This document shows, piece by piece, positions 24,411 to 32,040 of a DNA stretch of 32,179 nucleotides. This DNA is from an uncultured delta proteobacterium (GTDB lineage Bacteria > Bdellovibrionota_C > UBA2361 > CAIXSY01). A program made the position numbers and the translations under genes. The notes beneath the pieces are model-generated. The model ran no database searches and had not been told where the DNA came from. It was given only the letters and a program-made list of their open reading frames with translations. Position 1 is the first letter of the stretch. Every line of letters begins with the position of its first letter. The stretch lies in the NCBI GenBank assembly GCA_903922175.1, contig CAIXSY010000165.1, forward strand, positions 1 to 32,179. Reading direction: 5' to 3'.

Positions 24411-25304
24411 TGCTGGGAAAATTTCTTGGCGGCCTTTCCAGTTTTCTCCCTCTAGTTTTAAAAGGGTACAGTCCCAGGCGCTGTGAAGAGTGGCTCGGTG
24501 CTGTTGTGTTATGCCGTCGAGCACCAGCAACCCACCAGGGGCCAGCCAGTCGCAGAAGGCCGCCTTGCCTCGGTCTATTGCCCAGAGGAAGTCATCTACA
24601 TAGGGGAAGGGATTGCTCACTCGGATAACAGCGAGCGACCCCGGGTTGAAGGAAAAGTCAGCAGCCCTTATATCTTCTTGCTTCGCCACTGCATAGGAGA
24701 GGTCAAGCTGCTTGATGATGCGCGCATTGGCGGCGCACATGAACAAGTTGCTATCTATAAGTACATGGGAAAAGTGTGCATCTAAGTTGGGCAAGAACGG
24801 TACAAAGCCAACACCAGTGCAGAGGTCGACAACATCACGTGCAGTACAATTGGTAGGGTACGGAAGGCGCCAGCTCCCGTTTTTACAGGCTTCGATATGA
24901 GTGTCTCCCCAAACCATTCCCAATTCCATGAAAACAGCATCACGAGCCTCTCCCCTCAGAGTGACGATCTCTTTGAGGATAATTTCAACTTGAGCCTGGC
25001 TGGTGAGTGGGGGGAAGTTTAAATTTCCATTGGTTCTGCAAGCCAGACAGATGCGCTCCTGTTGGCTTGGGACATCAACAGTAGGACAGTATATAAAGTT
25101 TCTTAGGGCAGCCGCTGTTGGAGCCGCGAATATATCCGAGCCGATCGCCATTCCTTCTGCTGCCAATTTCTCAACTGTTTCGAGTTGGGCAAACATTTGA
25201 AATTCACCAAGAGGTTTCGTACCTCTGTGACCTAATAATGGCGGCTCTCCGGACCACACAGTGCGAGTGGGATTGGGAAGTGAGGGGACCGCGTAATTCA
25301 GCAT
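24369..25304 (-). CDS. Putative class I SAM-dependent methyltransferase-like protein
   Basis: A 311-residue protein. The central part has a Rossmann-like course: RDVVDLCTGVGFVPFLPNLD as a possible motif I (usually V-L-D-L-G-x-G-x-G), then HVLIDSNLFMCAANA as strand 2 with an acidic residue, VAKQEDIRAADF as motif III, SLAVIRVSNPFPYVDDF, and LAPGGLLVLDGI, which is typical of the motif before strand 6. The N-terminal 130 residues contain a C-x2-C-type pair (YCPTVDVPSQQERICLACR) that I cannot place. Motif I is imperfect, so the call is tentative. No ribosome binding site is evident at ATG 25304. The last 35 or so codons lie in the direct repeat shared with 22741-22896, suggesting the end of the gene was acquired from the repeat. 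Confidence 0.6.
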   Translation of the reverse strand: MLNYAVPSLPNPTRTVWSGEPPLLGHRGTKPLGEFQMFAQLETVEKLAAEGMAIGSDIFAAPTAAALRNFIYCPTVDVPSQQERICLACRTNGNLNFPPLTSQAQVEIILKEIVTLRGEARDAVFMELGMVWGDTHIEACKNGSWRLPYPTNCTARDVVDLCTGVGFVPFLPNLDAHFSHVLIDSNLFMCAANARIIKQLDLSYAVAKQEDIRAADFSFNPGSLAVIRVSNPFPYVDDFLWAIDRGKAAFCDWLAPGGLLVLDGITQQHRATLHSAWDCTLLKLEGENWKGRQEIFPAEGLCERLVWTKPN

Positions 25305-25608
25305 TTAACACCAAAACAGAATAGGTGAAGCTAGTTACTGAAAACCGGTATTTACAGTTATGAGGCGCGGCATTCAGCTGAGATGATCTAAGGTCTAACA
25401 CAGATTCTCTAGCTAAGTCAGTCGCGAGTGAAATTTTTTCGGCTTGAGGTGATAACCGCTACTTGAATAATGATGTCTTCTTTGTTGCGGTCATATTCAT
25501 CTTCCAGGAACAAGAGTTACGGAATTAGTAACCTCTTCGACCACGACCGTTCGACAAGCTCACGACAGGCCACGCTCACGAATTATTAAGTTTGGGTAAA
25601 TGTTTTTT

Positions 25609-25636
25609 CCTTGAACCTGCCCGTGCAGGTCCAAGG
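25609..25636. repeat. Hairpin CCTTG-A-ACCTGC-CCGT-GCAGGT-C-CAAGG
   Basis: An 11-bp stem with one mismatch and a 4-nt loop, in the middle of the long non-coding stretch. It is preceded, not followed, by a T run on the plus strand, so it is not a plus-strand terminator. Confidence 0.55.
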
Positions 25637-25894
25637 GCTGCCCGAGTAATTAAGTAGTTACCCCGACAGATAGATAACCCCCCAATATCATTGCAATAAT
25701 AGATCGCGGCCAGGATAGTTGTATGCCTTCGAGCCATGCTACCCTACTAACTCATTTCGTTGCAGCGATTAACGCCGACTCACCTCCATTGGTTAACTTC
25801 CACTGGTGAACTAAAGTATGCCCCTGACCGCTTTCTACCCCCGGAGGGACAAAGTAGCCAAACACATTTAAAGAAACAGAGTCAAACCGGCTTG

Positions 25895-25933
25895 TCCTAC
25901 GTAGCACTTGCCGCGTGGCAAGGCGAAGTAGGA
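25895..25933. repeat. Imperfect hairpin TCCTAC ... GTAGGA
   Basis: TCCTACgtaGCacTTGCC pairs with GGCAAggCgaaGTAGGA around a 4-nt loop. This looks like the small dispersed palindromes found between genes in many environmental bacteria. It lies about 70 bp before the tgt fusion gene. Confidence 0.5.
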
Positions 25934-26000
25934 AGGTTTGTCCAAAATGTATTGATAACTCGCCTAGCATCAGACATTATCGGGGTTTTTAAAATTTCAA

Positions 26001-28031
26001 ATGTGTTCGGCTAGATTTTCCTTTAACCTCGAAACCACAGCGACTGACTGTGGCGCTCGTGTTGGTACCTTTCATACCGCCCACGGATCGGTGACTACGC
26101 CGGTGTTTATGCCTGTGGCAACCCATGCAGCTATTCGTAGCCAAGATAGCGCCGCTATGCGCGAGTTGGGGGCGCAGGTGCTTTTGGCGAATACCTACCA
26201 CCTCCTGCTTCGGCCGGGTGCAGAGGTGTTCCGTAAGCTGGGTGGTATACACCGCTTCATGAACTGGGATCGGCCGGTACTAACCGACTCTGGGGGCTTT
26301 CAGATCTTCTCCTTAAGCCGCGCGCTGCAGATGAGTGAGGAGGGGGCCGAGTTTCGAAGCTATGTCAACGGTGATCGAGTCCTGCTTACGCCGGAGCGCA
26401 GTATCGAAATGCAGCGTGCTATCGGCTCCGATATTATGATGGTGCTCGACCAGTGTATCCCCTCGACCAGCTCGCACCAGGACGCGCTTGCCGCGTTGGA
26501 GCTTACCTTTCGTTGGGCTAAGCGTAGTTTGGCGGCGCGCGCTGATTCGGCTCAAGCGCTTTTCGGAATCGTTCAGGGAGCCTGTTATGAGGATCTGCGC
26601 CGTCAAAGCGCCGCGCAGATTACAAGCCTGCCCTTTGATGGCTACGCCATTGGCGGGCTGGCCGTGGGTGAGTCGAAGTCAGAGCGTGAGGACATGTGCG
26701 AGTACACGCTACAGTTTCTGCCTCGTGACAAACCGCGCTATCTAATGGGGGTCGGCACCCCAGCTGACCTTCTTGAAGCGGTGAAGCGCGGCGTCGACAT
26801 GTTTGACTGCATCTTGCCCACAGCGCTTGGCGGGCAGGGGGTATGCTACACTTCGCGCGGTAAGATCGATCTGCGCCGTGGAACGTACCGTTTGGCGGAT
26901 GAGCCGCTTGATGCCCTCTGCCAGTGCAGTACCTGCAAAAGTTATAGTCGTGCCTACCTGCATCATCTCTCCAAGACTGGTGAGTTCCTCTGTGCACAGC
27001 TTGTCGGGGTGCATAATTTTACGTTCTATCTGACGCTCATGGCACAGATGCGTCGGGCGATAAGCGCTGGCACCTTCATGCAGTTCTATGCACAAAACCG
27101 CGAGACATTGCTCCTTCGCGATCTGGATAATCCCTCGACACCGCCGAAGCGTAGTCGCGCCAACAACCGCCATGCGCTGACTCTTGGTGACTACGAGGTG
27201 GTGACCCACGAGCAGGGCTGGGGAGCTATCCGTCAAAAAAGTTCGGGTGAGGTGATGCACTCGGTTATACAGCCTCAGCTCGAAGCTGAGCGGCTTTATC
27301 TTGAGCAGTCCGGGTTTCGTGATTTAGTCCGGCAGGCAGAAAAAGAGGAGTTGGTGCTTTGGGATGTCGGCCTTGGCGCAGCAACAAACGCCATGAGCGT
27401 GGTCCATGCCTATGAAGAGCTGAGTAAAGAGGGGGTGTCCCTTCGCCCGGTAAAGATAGTCAGTTTCGAGCAAGACCTCGATTCGCTTAGGTTAGCGCTG
27501 TTGCATCCTGGCCTTTTCAAACAGCTCTGCCACCAGGCACCGCATTGCCTACTCAAGGCCAAGCACTGGCAGTGTTCCAAGGGGCCGCTTTCTTGGGAGC
27601 TGTTAGAGGGAGATTTTTTGCAGCGCCTTGAACAGGCGGCGCCACCACAGATTATATTCTATGATCCGTTCTCCTATAAGACCGATTCTGTATTGTGGAA
27701 TCGGGCCTGCTTTGGACGGATATTAGCGTGTTGCGCAAAGCGCAGTGCGTTGCTCTTTACCTATTCGACCTCAACCGCGGTCCGTTCGGCGATGCTCGCA
27801 GCCGGTTTCTTTGTGGGCCGTGGGGTGGGGACTGGGCCAAAGGATGAGACAACGGTGGCGCTCAGCGAAGCAGCTTGCCGGGAGCGTCCGGACATAGAGC
27901 TTTTAGAACAAAAGTGGCTCGAACGCTGGGAACGAAGCGATGCCAAGACTCCGCCTGGCCTGAGCGCAGCAGAGAAGGAGAGCTTTGGCGCTGTGGTTCG
28001 CGGTCATAAGCAGTTTAAGGTGCTTTGCTAG
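26001..28031 (+). CDS. tgt: Fusion of tRNA-guanine(34) transglycosylase (Tgt) with an MnmC/MnmD-type methyltransferase
   Basis: A 676-residue fusion. Residues 1 to about 370 are Tgt, which exchanges G34 of tRNAs for the queuosine precursor. Seen are the base Asp96 in LTDSGGFQ, Asp150 in LDQC, GIVQG and GGLAVGE, the nucleophile Asp269 in DMFDC, and the zinc site Cys307, Cys309, Cys312 and His338. Oddly, the loop after the nucleophile, usually PTRNARNG, is PTALGGQG, so both tRNA-contact Arg are missing. Residues about 400-625 match the MnmC N-terminal (MnmD, DUF752) methyltransferase of mnm5U34 synthesis: GEVMHSVIQPQLEAERLYLE, SAM motif WDVGLGAATNAMS, acidic SFEQD, IIFYDPFSYKTDSVLWN and TYSTSTAVRSAMLAAGF. 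There is no frame break between the domains. The ATG lacks a clear ribosome binding site. Confidence 0.93.
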   Translation: MCSARFSFNLETTATDCGARVGTFHTAHGSVTTPVFMPVATHAAIRSQDSAAMRELGAQVLLANTYHLLLRPGAEVFRKLGGIHRFMNWDRPVLTDSGGFQIFSLSRALQMSEEGAEFRSYVNGDRVLLTPERSIEMQRAIGSDIMMVLDQCIPSTSSHQDALAALELTFRWAKRSLAARADSAQALFGIVQGACYEDLRRQSAAQITSLPFDGYAIGGLAVGESKSEREDMCEYTLQFLPRDKPRYLMGVGTPADLLEAVKRGVDMFDCILPTALGGQGVCYTSRGKIDLRRGTYRLADEPLDALCQCSTCKSYSRAYLHHLSKTGEFLCAQLVGVHNFTFYLTLMAQMRRAISAGTFMQFYAQNRETLLLRDLDNPSTPPKRSRANNRHALTLGDYEVVTHEQGWGAIRQKSSGEVMHSVIQPQLEAERLYLEQSGFRDLVRQAEKEELVLWDVGLGAATNAMSVVHAYEELSKEGVSLRPVKIVSFEQDLDSLRLALLHPGLFKQLCHQAPHCLLKAKHWQCSKGPLSWELLEGDFLQRLEQAAPPQIIFYDPFSYKTDSVLWNRACFGRILACCAKRSALLFTYSTSTAVRSAMLAAGFFVGRGVGTGPKDETTVALSEAACRERPDIELLEQKWLERWERSDAKTPPGLSAAEKESFGAVVRGHKQFKVLC

Positions 28032-28086
28032 GGTTTGCAGAGAGGGTGTTCACCTAGCAGGGAGATGTGTGTTAGAAAGGAAATGG

Positions 28087-28263
28087 AATTGCCCAATAAC
28101 CCCGGGCAGATCTTAACCTAGTCTTGGTCCTGGTCCTAAATCCTGGTCGTTGTCAAATGCTAAATGGTTTCGACCAAGAAGAAGGCAGTGCTTAAGGCTA
28201 GGACCAAGACCAGGACTAAGATCCAAGCGCTTTCGCACGGAGCCCCACGGTTATTGGCCAGTT
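28087..28263. mobile_element. Palindromic MITE-like element, copy 2
   Basis: About 177 bp with inverted ends AATTGCCCAATAACC and GGTTATTGGCCAGTT. The internal arms are built from CTAGTCTTGGTCCTGGTCCT and its complement, the same architecture and arm sequence as 2629-2803. It fills the gap between the tgt fusion and the SDR gene. Only a poor direct duplication (AATGGA/AATGAA) is visible at the borders. Confidence 0.65.
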
Positions 28264-28292
28264 AATGAAGATCTTATTATTCAAGGTAACTT

Positions 28293-29042
28293 ATGCGTAA
28301 CAAAGTAGTACTTGTCACCGGCGGAACTAGTGGAATTGGGCGCGCTACAGCGATTGCTTTTGCCAAAGCGGGGGCCCAGGTTGTTCTTACCGGCAGGCGC
28401 ATTGATGAGGGCCAAAAAACGGTGGAGATGATAAAGCAGGCCGGTGGGACGGCGGTGTTCGTCAAGGCTGACGTGACGAGAGAGGAAGATTGTCAGGCGA
28501 TGGTCAATGAGACGGTCAAGCTTTTTGGCCACCTGGATTGTGCTTTCAATAATGCCGGAGTCGAGGGTAAGCCGGCGCTGATTGAGAATGAGTTACAGGC
28601 GAATTTCATGCACGTTATGAATGTGAACGTGCTCGGAGTCATGCTCTCCATGAAATATGAGATCCCTGCCATGCGTGCCTGTGGCGGCGGGGCGATAGTT
28701 AATAACGCCTCAATCGTTTCTGCCATCGGCATGGAGGAAACGAGCGCTTATGTGGCATCGAAGCACGCCGTTGTTGGGCTTACTCGTACCGCAGCACTTG
28801 AGGCCGCGAAAGCCAAAATTCGTGTTAATGTAGTATCTCCAGCTGCCATTGGTACTGAGATGTGGCAGCACGCCGTAGAAAATGATCCTCAGACCCGTGA
28901 ATACGTCGATAGCCTGCATCCGATCGGAAGAGTTGGAACCCCCGAAGAGGTCGCCGCGGCGGTTTTGTTCCTCTGCAGCGATGGTGCCAGCTTTATTACC
29001 GGGGCGAATCTGTTTGTCGATGGTGGGTATACTCTGCGCTAG
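28293..29042 (+). CDS. SDR-family oxidoreductase
   Basis: A 249-residue classical short-chain dehydrogenase/reductase. Seen are the cofactor motif TGGTSGIG (residues 9-16), the NNAG motif (87-90), and the catalytic Ser141, Tyr154 and Lys158 in YVASK. The C-terminus has FLCSDGASFITGANLFVDGG, the usual family ending. An Arg after strand 2 (TGRR, residues 36-37) suggests NADP(H) preference. The substrate is unknown. The ATG follows an AAGGT stretch. The palindromic element lies immediately upstream and could alter its expression. Its stop codon is inside the stem of the terminator shared with the convergent gene. Confidence 0.95.
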   Translation: MRNKVVLVTGGTSGIGRATAIAFAKAGAQVVLTGRRIDEGQKTVEMIKQAGGTAVFVKADVTREEDCQAMVNETVKLFGHLDCAFNNAGVEGKPALIENELQANFMHVMNVNVLGVMLSMKYEIPAMRACGGGAIVNNASIVSAIGMEETSAYVASKHAVVGLTRTAALEAAKAKIRVNVVSPAAIGTEMWQHAVENDPQTREYVDSLHPIGRVGTPEEVAAAVLFLCSDGASFITGANLFVDGGYTLR

Positions 29043-29064
29043 GGCTGTGCTGCGCACAGCCCTA
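29040..29064. terminator. Bidirectional terminator hairpin containing both stop codons
   Basis: TAGGGCTGTGC-TGC-GCACAGCCCTA is a perfect 11-bp stem with a 3-nt loop. The outer TAG (29040-29042) ends the SDR gene, and the complementary CTA (29062-29064) is the TAG stop of the convergent minus-strand gene. Confidence 0.75.
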
Positions 29065-29808
29065 CAGTTCAAACGCCGCCACCTTCAGCGCCTGGTTGAT
29101 CTCTGCCTCAACCGCTTCTTGATTGATAAATCCGCCGCTGAGTAGGTAGCTCGTCTCGGCGATGTGCCGATCGACCGCGGTCTTTTTGCTATTTACCCCT
29201 GTGGTCATGCGGCTGCTCTCAAACCTCTTTTCATTGAAGTTGTAGCACAGTGCCAGGCCACCATTTTCGAAGTGAAACCCTAATCCTAACTCAGTCAGCA
29301 TAGAGAAACGCTTTGATGTCGGCGGCTTTAATTTGGCATAAAACCAACCTTTAGATGAGCGCTGGCCTTTCAATACAAATTGAAAGGAGGTCTCGAATAT
29401 TCGCAGAATAGCCTCCGTATCGGCGTGTGCCTGCACACTGATCGGCTGCTGACCGAGCTGGCCGGAGCTTCGACCATAGAGGAAATACAGCCCCTTGGAT
29501 TTTTCACTAATCGCACAGTTTCGATCAAGCTGGCAGCCCCAGGTGATGCTGTGTTGTTGACCAGGAGCTAGTTCGATGGGAAGGGCTAGTGTTGCTGAGG
29601 CGACCGTTTCGAAAGCGTCTGGTTTCTTCTCTTTTATAGCCTTGGTCTCGCCATAGGCAAGCTCGAAGCGTAGATCGCTGATGGTTTTGCTCGCGGCATC
29701 ATGGTTCTTTATGAGAAGTGTGCAGGGGAGCAGGTCACCCTGGCGTATCCCATCCTTAGCCACCTCCAGTCTGTATTCGAGCTGTTCATGAATAAAAGCT
29801 GCCTTCAT
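29062..29808 (-). CDS. Hypothetical protein, possibly arrestin-like beta-sandwich
   Basis: A 248-residue protein without signal or membrane segments. The first half alternates beta strands in the way of Spo0M/arrestin-like N-domains: LEYRLEVAKDGIRQGDLLPC, TISDLRFELAYGE, then SATLALPIELAPGQQHSITW and FLYGRSSGQLGQQPISVQAH. That relation is a guess from pattern. The second half (FVLKGQRSSKGWFYAKLKPP, ELGLGFHFENGGLALCYNF) is also beta-rich and unknown. The start is well supported by AGGGGGA 4 nt before the ATG. It is monocistronic and convergent with the SDR gene. Confidence 0.7.
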   Translation of the reverse strand: MKAAFIHEQLEYRLEVAKDGIRQGDLLPCTLLIKNHDAASKTISDLRFELAYGETKAIKEKKPDAFETVASATLALPIELAPGQQHSITWGCQLDRNCAISEKSKGLYFLYGRSSGQLGQQPISVQAHADTEAILRIFETSFQFVLKGQRSSKGWFYAKLKPPTSKRFSMLTELGLGFHFENGGLALCYNFNEKRFESSRMTTGVNSKKTAVDRHIAETSYLLSGGFINQEAVEAEINQALKVAAFEL

Positions 29809-29973
29809 AATCCCCCTGAGTAGCTACGTCGTGCCCTGACACACCTTTTTACCAATTTATGGCAGGCTCTTACGCGAGATGCAAGCGGGAAGAAGTTGCC
29901 GACAAAACTAACCAGGCCTTCCCTAGACCGACGAGCGTTGAACCGAGCCGCGCATTGGCGTGGAAGAGAGGGT

Positions 29974-30100
29974 CTAAGGCCGTGGCTGCGGCCGAAAGCT
30001 GCAGCTGCATCAGAAGCAGTCAGCAGATCTCTGACAGCCGATCTCTGAAAGCAGCTATCAGCTGTCTAAGATTCAGCTGCAGCATCAGTTGCGGCCGCAG
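29974..30100 (-). repeat. Dispersed structured repeat (family R1), partial reverse copy C plus inverted arm
   Basis: Positions 29974-30026 match the reverse complement of the 32127-32179 end of copy B over 53 bp with about two differences. The sequence then diverges but closes as a larger hairpin: CTGCAGC..GCGGCCGCAGCC near 30076-30102 pairs back with GGCTGCGGCC at 29984. Many CAGCTG/CTGCAG motifs lie between. The adjacent 29809-29973 stretch holds no gene. It shares AGACCGACGAG.GTT.AACCGA with 31985 onward. Confidence 0.6.
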
Positions 30101-30101
30101 C

Positions 30102-30141
30102 CGCTATTCGGAGGTCCGCCAAGACTTTTTGCGGACGGTAT
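30102..30141. repeat. 40-bp dispersed repeat (family R4), copy 2
   Basis: Identical to 8430-8469 except for one base, including the GTCCGC..GCGGAC hairpin. It directly abuts the R1-type hairpin on its left. Confidence 0.75.
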
Positions 30142-30226
30142 AAATGGGCGGCGTAGAGTTTTGAGGGGCGTTCCTTGCGCTTTATTGAGGTTGGCTGTCA
30201 GGCCTTGGATCAGCTACGATTAACCC

Positions 30227-30619
30227 GTGAACAAAAAACCTCGTCAAGTCATAGCCGCGGTGATCCGACGCGATCGATCCTTTCTGGTGTGCAAGCGCCC
30301 GGCGCATAAACACCATGGTGGCAAGTGGGAGTTTCCCGGCGGAAAGCTTGAAGAGGGGGAGAGCTTTTTCGAGGCGGCGCAACGTGAGCTGTGTGAGGAG
30401 CTTGGCCTGCAGGTTCTCTCCATCGGGGATGACTTATTTACGATCGTTGACCCCGGAGCGCAGGTGGAGATTCATTTTATCGATGTTGCAGTTCAGGGGG
30501 AGCCGATTGCACACGAGCATGAGGCGCTTAGCTGGGAAGCGCTGGGGAGCTTGTTCGATCTAGATCTAGCCCCATCTGACCGCGCGTTTGTGCATTTTCT
30601 GCAGATCAAAAAGTCTTAA
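30227..30619 (+). CDS. MutT-like Nudix hydrolase
   Basis: A 130-residue protein with the complete Nudix box at residues 39-61 (GKLEEGESFFEA then AQRELCEELGL), preceded by GGKWEFPGG as in MutT. MutT-type enzymes remove oxidised nucleotides such as 8-oxo-dGTP or hydrolyse related (d)NTPs. The short length and KRPAHKHHGGKWEFPGG match that subgroup. Starts at GTG 30227 (MNKKPRQVIAAVIRRD), which fits the family N-terminus; no ribosome binding site is obvious. The 3' end overlaps the convergent patatin gene by 14 nt. Confidence 0.93.
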   Translation: MNKKPRQVIAAVIRRDRSFLVCKRPAHKHHGGKWEFPGGKLEEGESFFEAAQRELCEELGLQVLSIGDDLFTIVDPGAQVEIHFIDVAVQGEPIAHEHEALSWEALGSLFDLDLAPSDRAFVHFLQIKKS

Positions 30620-31802
30620 GCCATTCGCCATAGCTTTCATTGAGAGCGAAGGAGATCTCCCCTTTTTTGTGGAGTAGGTACAGAGTTTCATTATAGCCGA
30701 GTTCGATCAGGCCCTCGATATAATCCGGATCGAGGGCGACGTAGGTCATTGCCTCATAGGCGATATCTTCACCCAGCTTGCGTTTGAGAAGGGAGAATAC
30801 CGGCCAGACAGGCCCGAGTGCAGCCATGAACTTCATGTGTGAGGAGGCGACAGATTCCTTTAGTAGTCCACCGAGTGCGGTGCGACAGCGAAAGACGAAG
30901 GTTTCAGGTGGGCGTAGGCAGTAGGTTTGGGGTGCTGCGAGGACCTCCCAGGTTGGGCGTGTGTCCTGCGGTTCGTTGTCTCGATTTAGCCACCAATCGC
31001 GTCCGGAGACGTCGAGGACGATGACCCTCTCCGCGCCAAGCCGAACCGCTGGATCAACCGGCACGTTCTGCGAGATCCCACCATCAACAAGTTTTACATT
31101 ACCGCCTTCGACATCGATTTCTACGGGCGGCAACACCGAGGGGAGTGCTGCCGAGGCAAAGCCGTGCTTGGCTGAAAGTGTACGGACATTGCAAACCTCG
31201 AACGAGGCACCGTCGAGCTCCCCGAGCGTGAGCGGCTTGTGAGCACTGAGGAAGAGAAGTGGCTTGCGTGTCGCCCCTTCGATCGTCGTCATCACCGAAA
31301 CGGCTTTCAAAGATGGCGCCCGTTGCTCAGGCGCAAGCCCGCCGTTGCGTTCAATAATCAGATCTACCTCACGCATCATCGGGGTCGGGTCAAAGATCGC
31401 TGCCTGGGTAGCCTTGGGGCCGGGCGAGAGGTACTGCATCACGGCCATTTTAACAGCTCGCAAAAAAGCTTGCGACGGTGTGCCGGAGAAGCTGTTGCGG
31501 AAGTTTCTTACACGCCACAAAGCTTCTATCTGATTGACGGCGTCAGAAAGCCCACATTTTAAGCAGGCGCCGAGCATGAGGCCGTTGATAGCGCCGATGC
31601 TGCTCCCCACAATAACCGAGATGTTGTCGACTTTTCGATCCCCAAAGAAGGGAAGAAGCGCTTTGAGTGCGCCTATCTGATAGGCGGCCCGAGTGCCACC
31701 CCCAGAGAGCACCAAGGCGGTTCGCTTTGGCTGCGCAAGGAGAGCCTCCACAGCGTTAAAGGTTAGTTCCGGTCGGTCTCCATTTTGCGGGCGAGGCGTC
31801 AT
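30606..31802 (-). CDS. Patatin-like phospholipase
   Basis: A 398-residue protein with a patatin catalytic core at about residues 27-255. The oxyanion-hole motif is LVLSGGGTRAAYQIG (Gly34-36), the nucleophile Ser68 lies in GSSIGAING (G-x-S-x-G), and the catalytic Asp240 lies in VDGGISQNVP. Patatin enzymes are Ser-Asp dyad lipid acyl hydrolases. The C-terminal 140 residues are specific to the DUF3336-less bacterial subgroup and end in a segment rich in aromatic residues. No signal peptide is seen, so it is cytoplasmic or secreted by another route. The ATG at 31802 lacks a visible Shine-Dalgarno. It converges with and overlaps the MutT-like gene. Confidence 0.93.
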   Translation of the reverse strand: MTPRPQNGDRPELTFNAVEALLAQPKRTALVLSGGGTRAAYQIGALKALLPFFGDRKVDNISVIVGSSIGAINGLMLGACLKCGLSDAVNQIEALWRVRNFRNSFSGTPSQAFLRAVKMAVMQYLSPGPKATQAAIFDPTPMMREVDLIIERNGGLAPEQRAPSLKAVSVMTTIEGATRKPLLFLSAHKPLTLGELDGASFEVCNVRTLSAKHGFASAALPSVLPPVEIDVEGGNVKLVDGGISQNVPVDPAVRLGAERVIVLDVSGRDWWLNRDNEPQDTRPTWEVLAAPQTYCLRPPETFVFRCRTALGGLLKESVASSHMKFMAALGPVWPVFSLLKRKLGEDIAYEAMTYVALDPDYIEGLIELGYNETLYLLHKKGEISFALNESYGEWLKTF

Positions 31803-32040
31803 AAAAGTACAAGTATTGTATTATGTATATCGGAAGAGTAGCGAAAAAACATGAATCCTAGAAGAACATTTATTTTTACGCTATTCAGGGGCTTTATGGA
31901 GCCTATACCGTCCGCAAAGATTACGCCTAAGTGTATATAGCTAGGACCAGGCAGGAGTTCAAGGCCTAGCGAGGCTCTGCCTCAGACCGACGAGTGTTAA
32001 ACCGACTCTGCTCGCTGTCTGCCTTCTGTAATCTGCTCTC
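31803..32040. other. Intergenic region with fragments of dispersed repeats
   Basis: No gene seen. ACGCTATTCAGGGG (about 31878-31891) and TATACCGTCCGCAAAG (about 31904-31919) match the two ends of the 40-bp repeat R4 in opposite orientation. CAGACCGACGAGTGTTAAAC near 31985 resembles the sequence near 29926. It reads as a mosaic of decayed repeat units. A promoter for the patatin gene presumably lies at the left end but is not recognised. Confidence 0.5.

Larger units (their letters stand above)
25305..26000. other. Non-coding region of about 700 bp with short hairpin repeats
   Basis: No convincing gene on either strand; small open frames near 25752-26014 match no family I know. Three compact palindromic pieces are visible. 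One is around 25546-25574 (GTTCGACAAGCTCACGACAG, a type of short motif scattered in many bacterial genomes). The other two are hairpins at 25609-25636 and 25895-25933. Promoter elements for the tgt fusion gene should lie at the right end but are not recognisable. Confidence 0.6.

Noticed and set aside
25752-26014. Small open frames on both strands before the tgt fusion gene
   Set aside because: No start signals or family similarity, and a hairpin repeat lies inside them.
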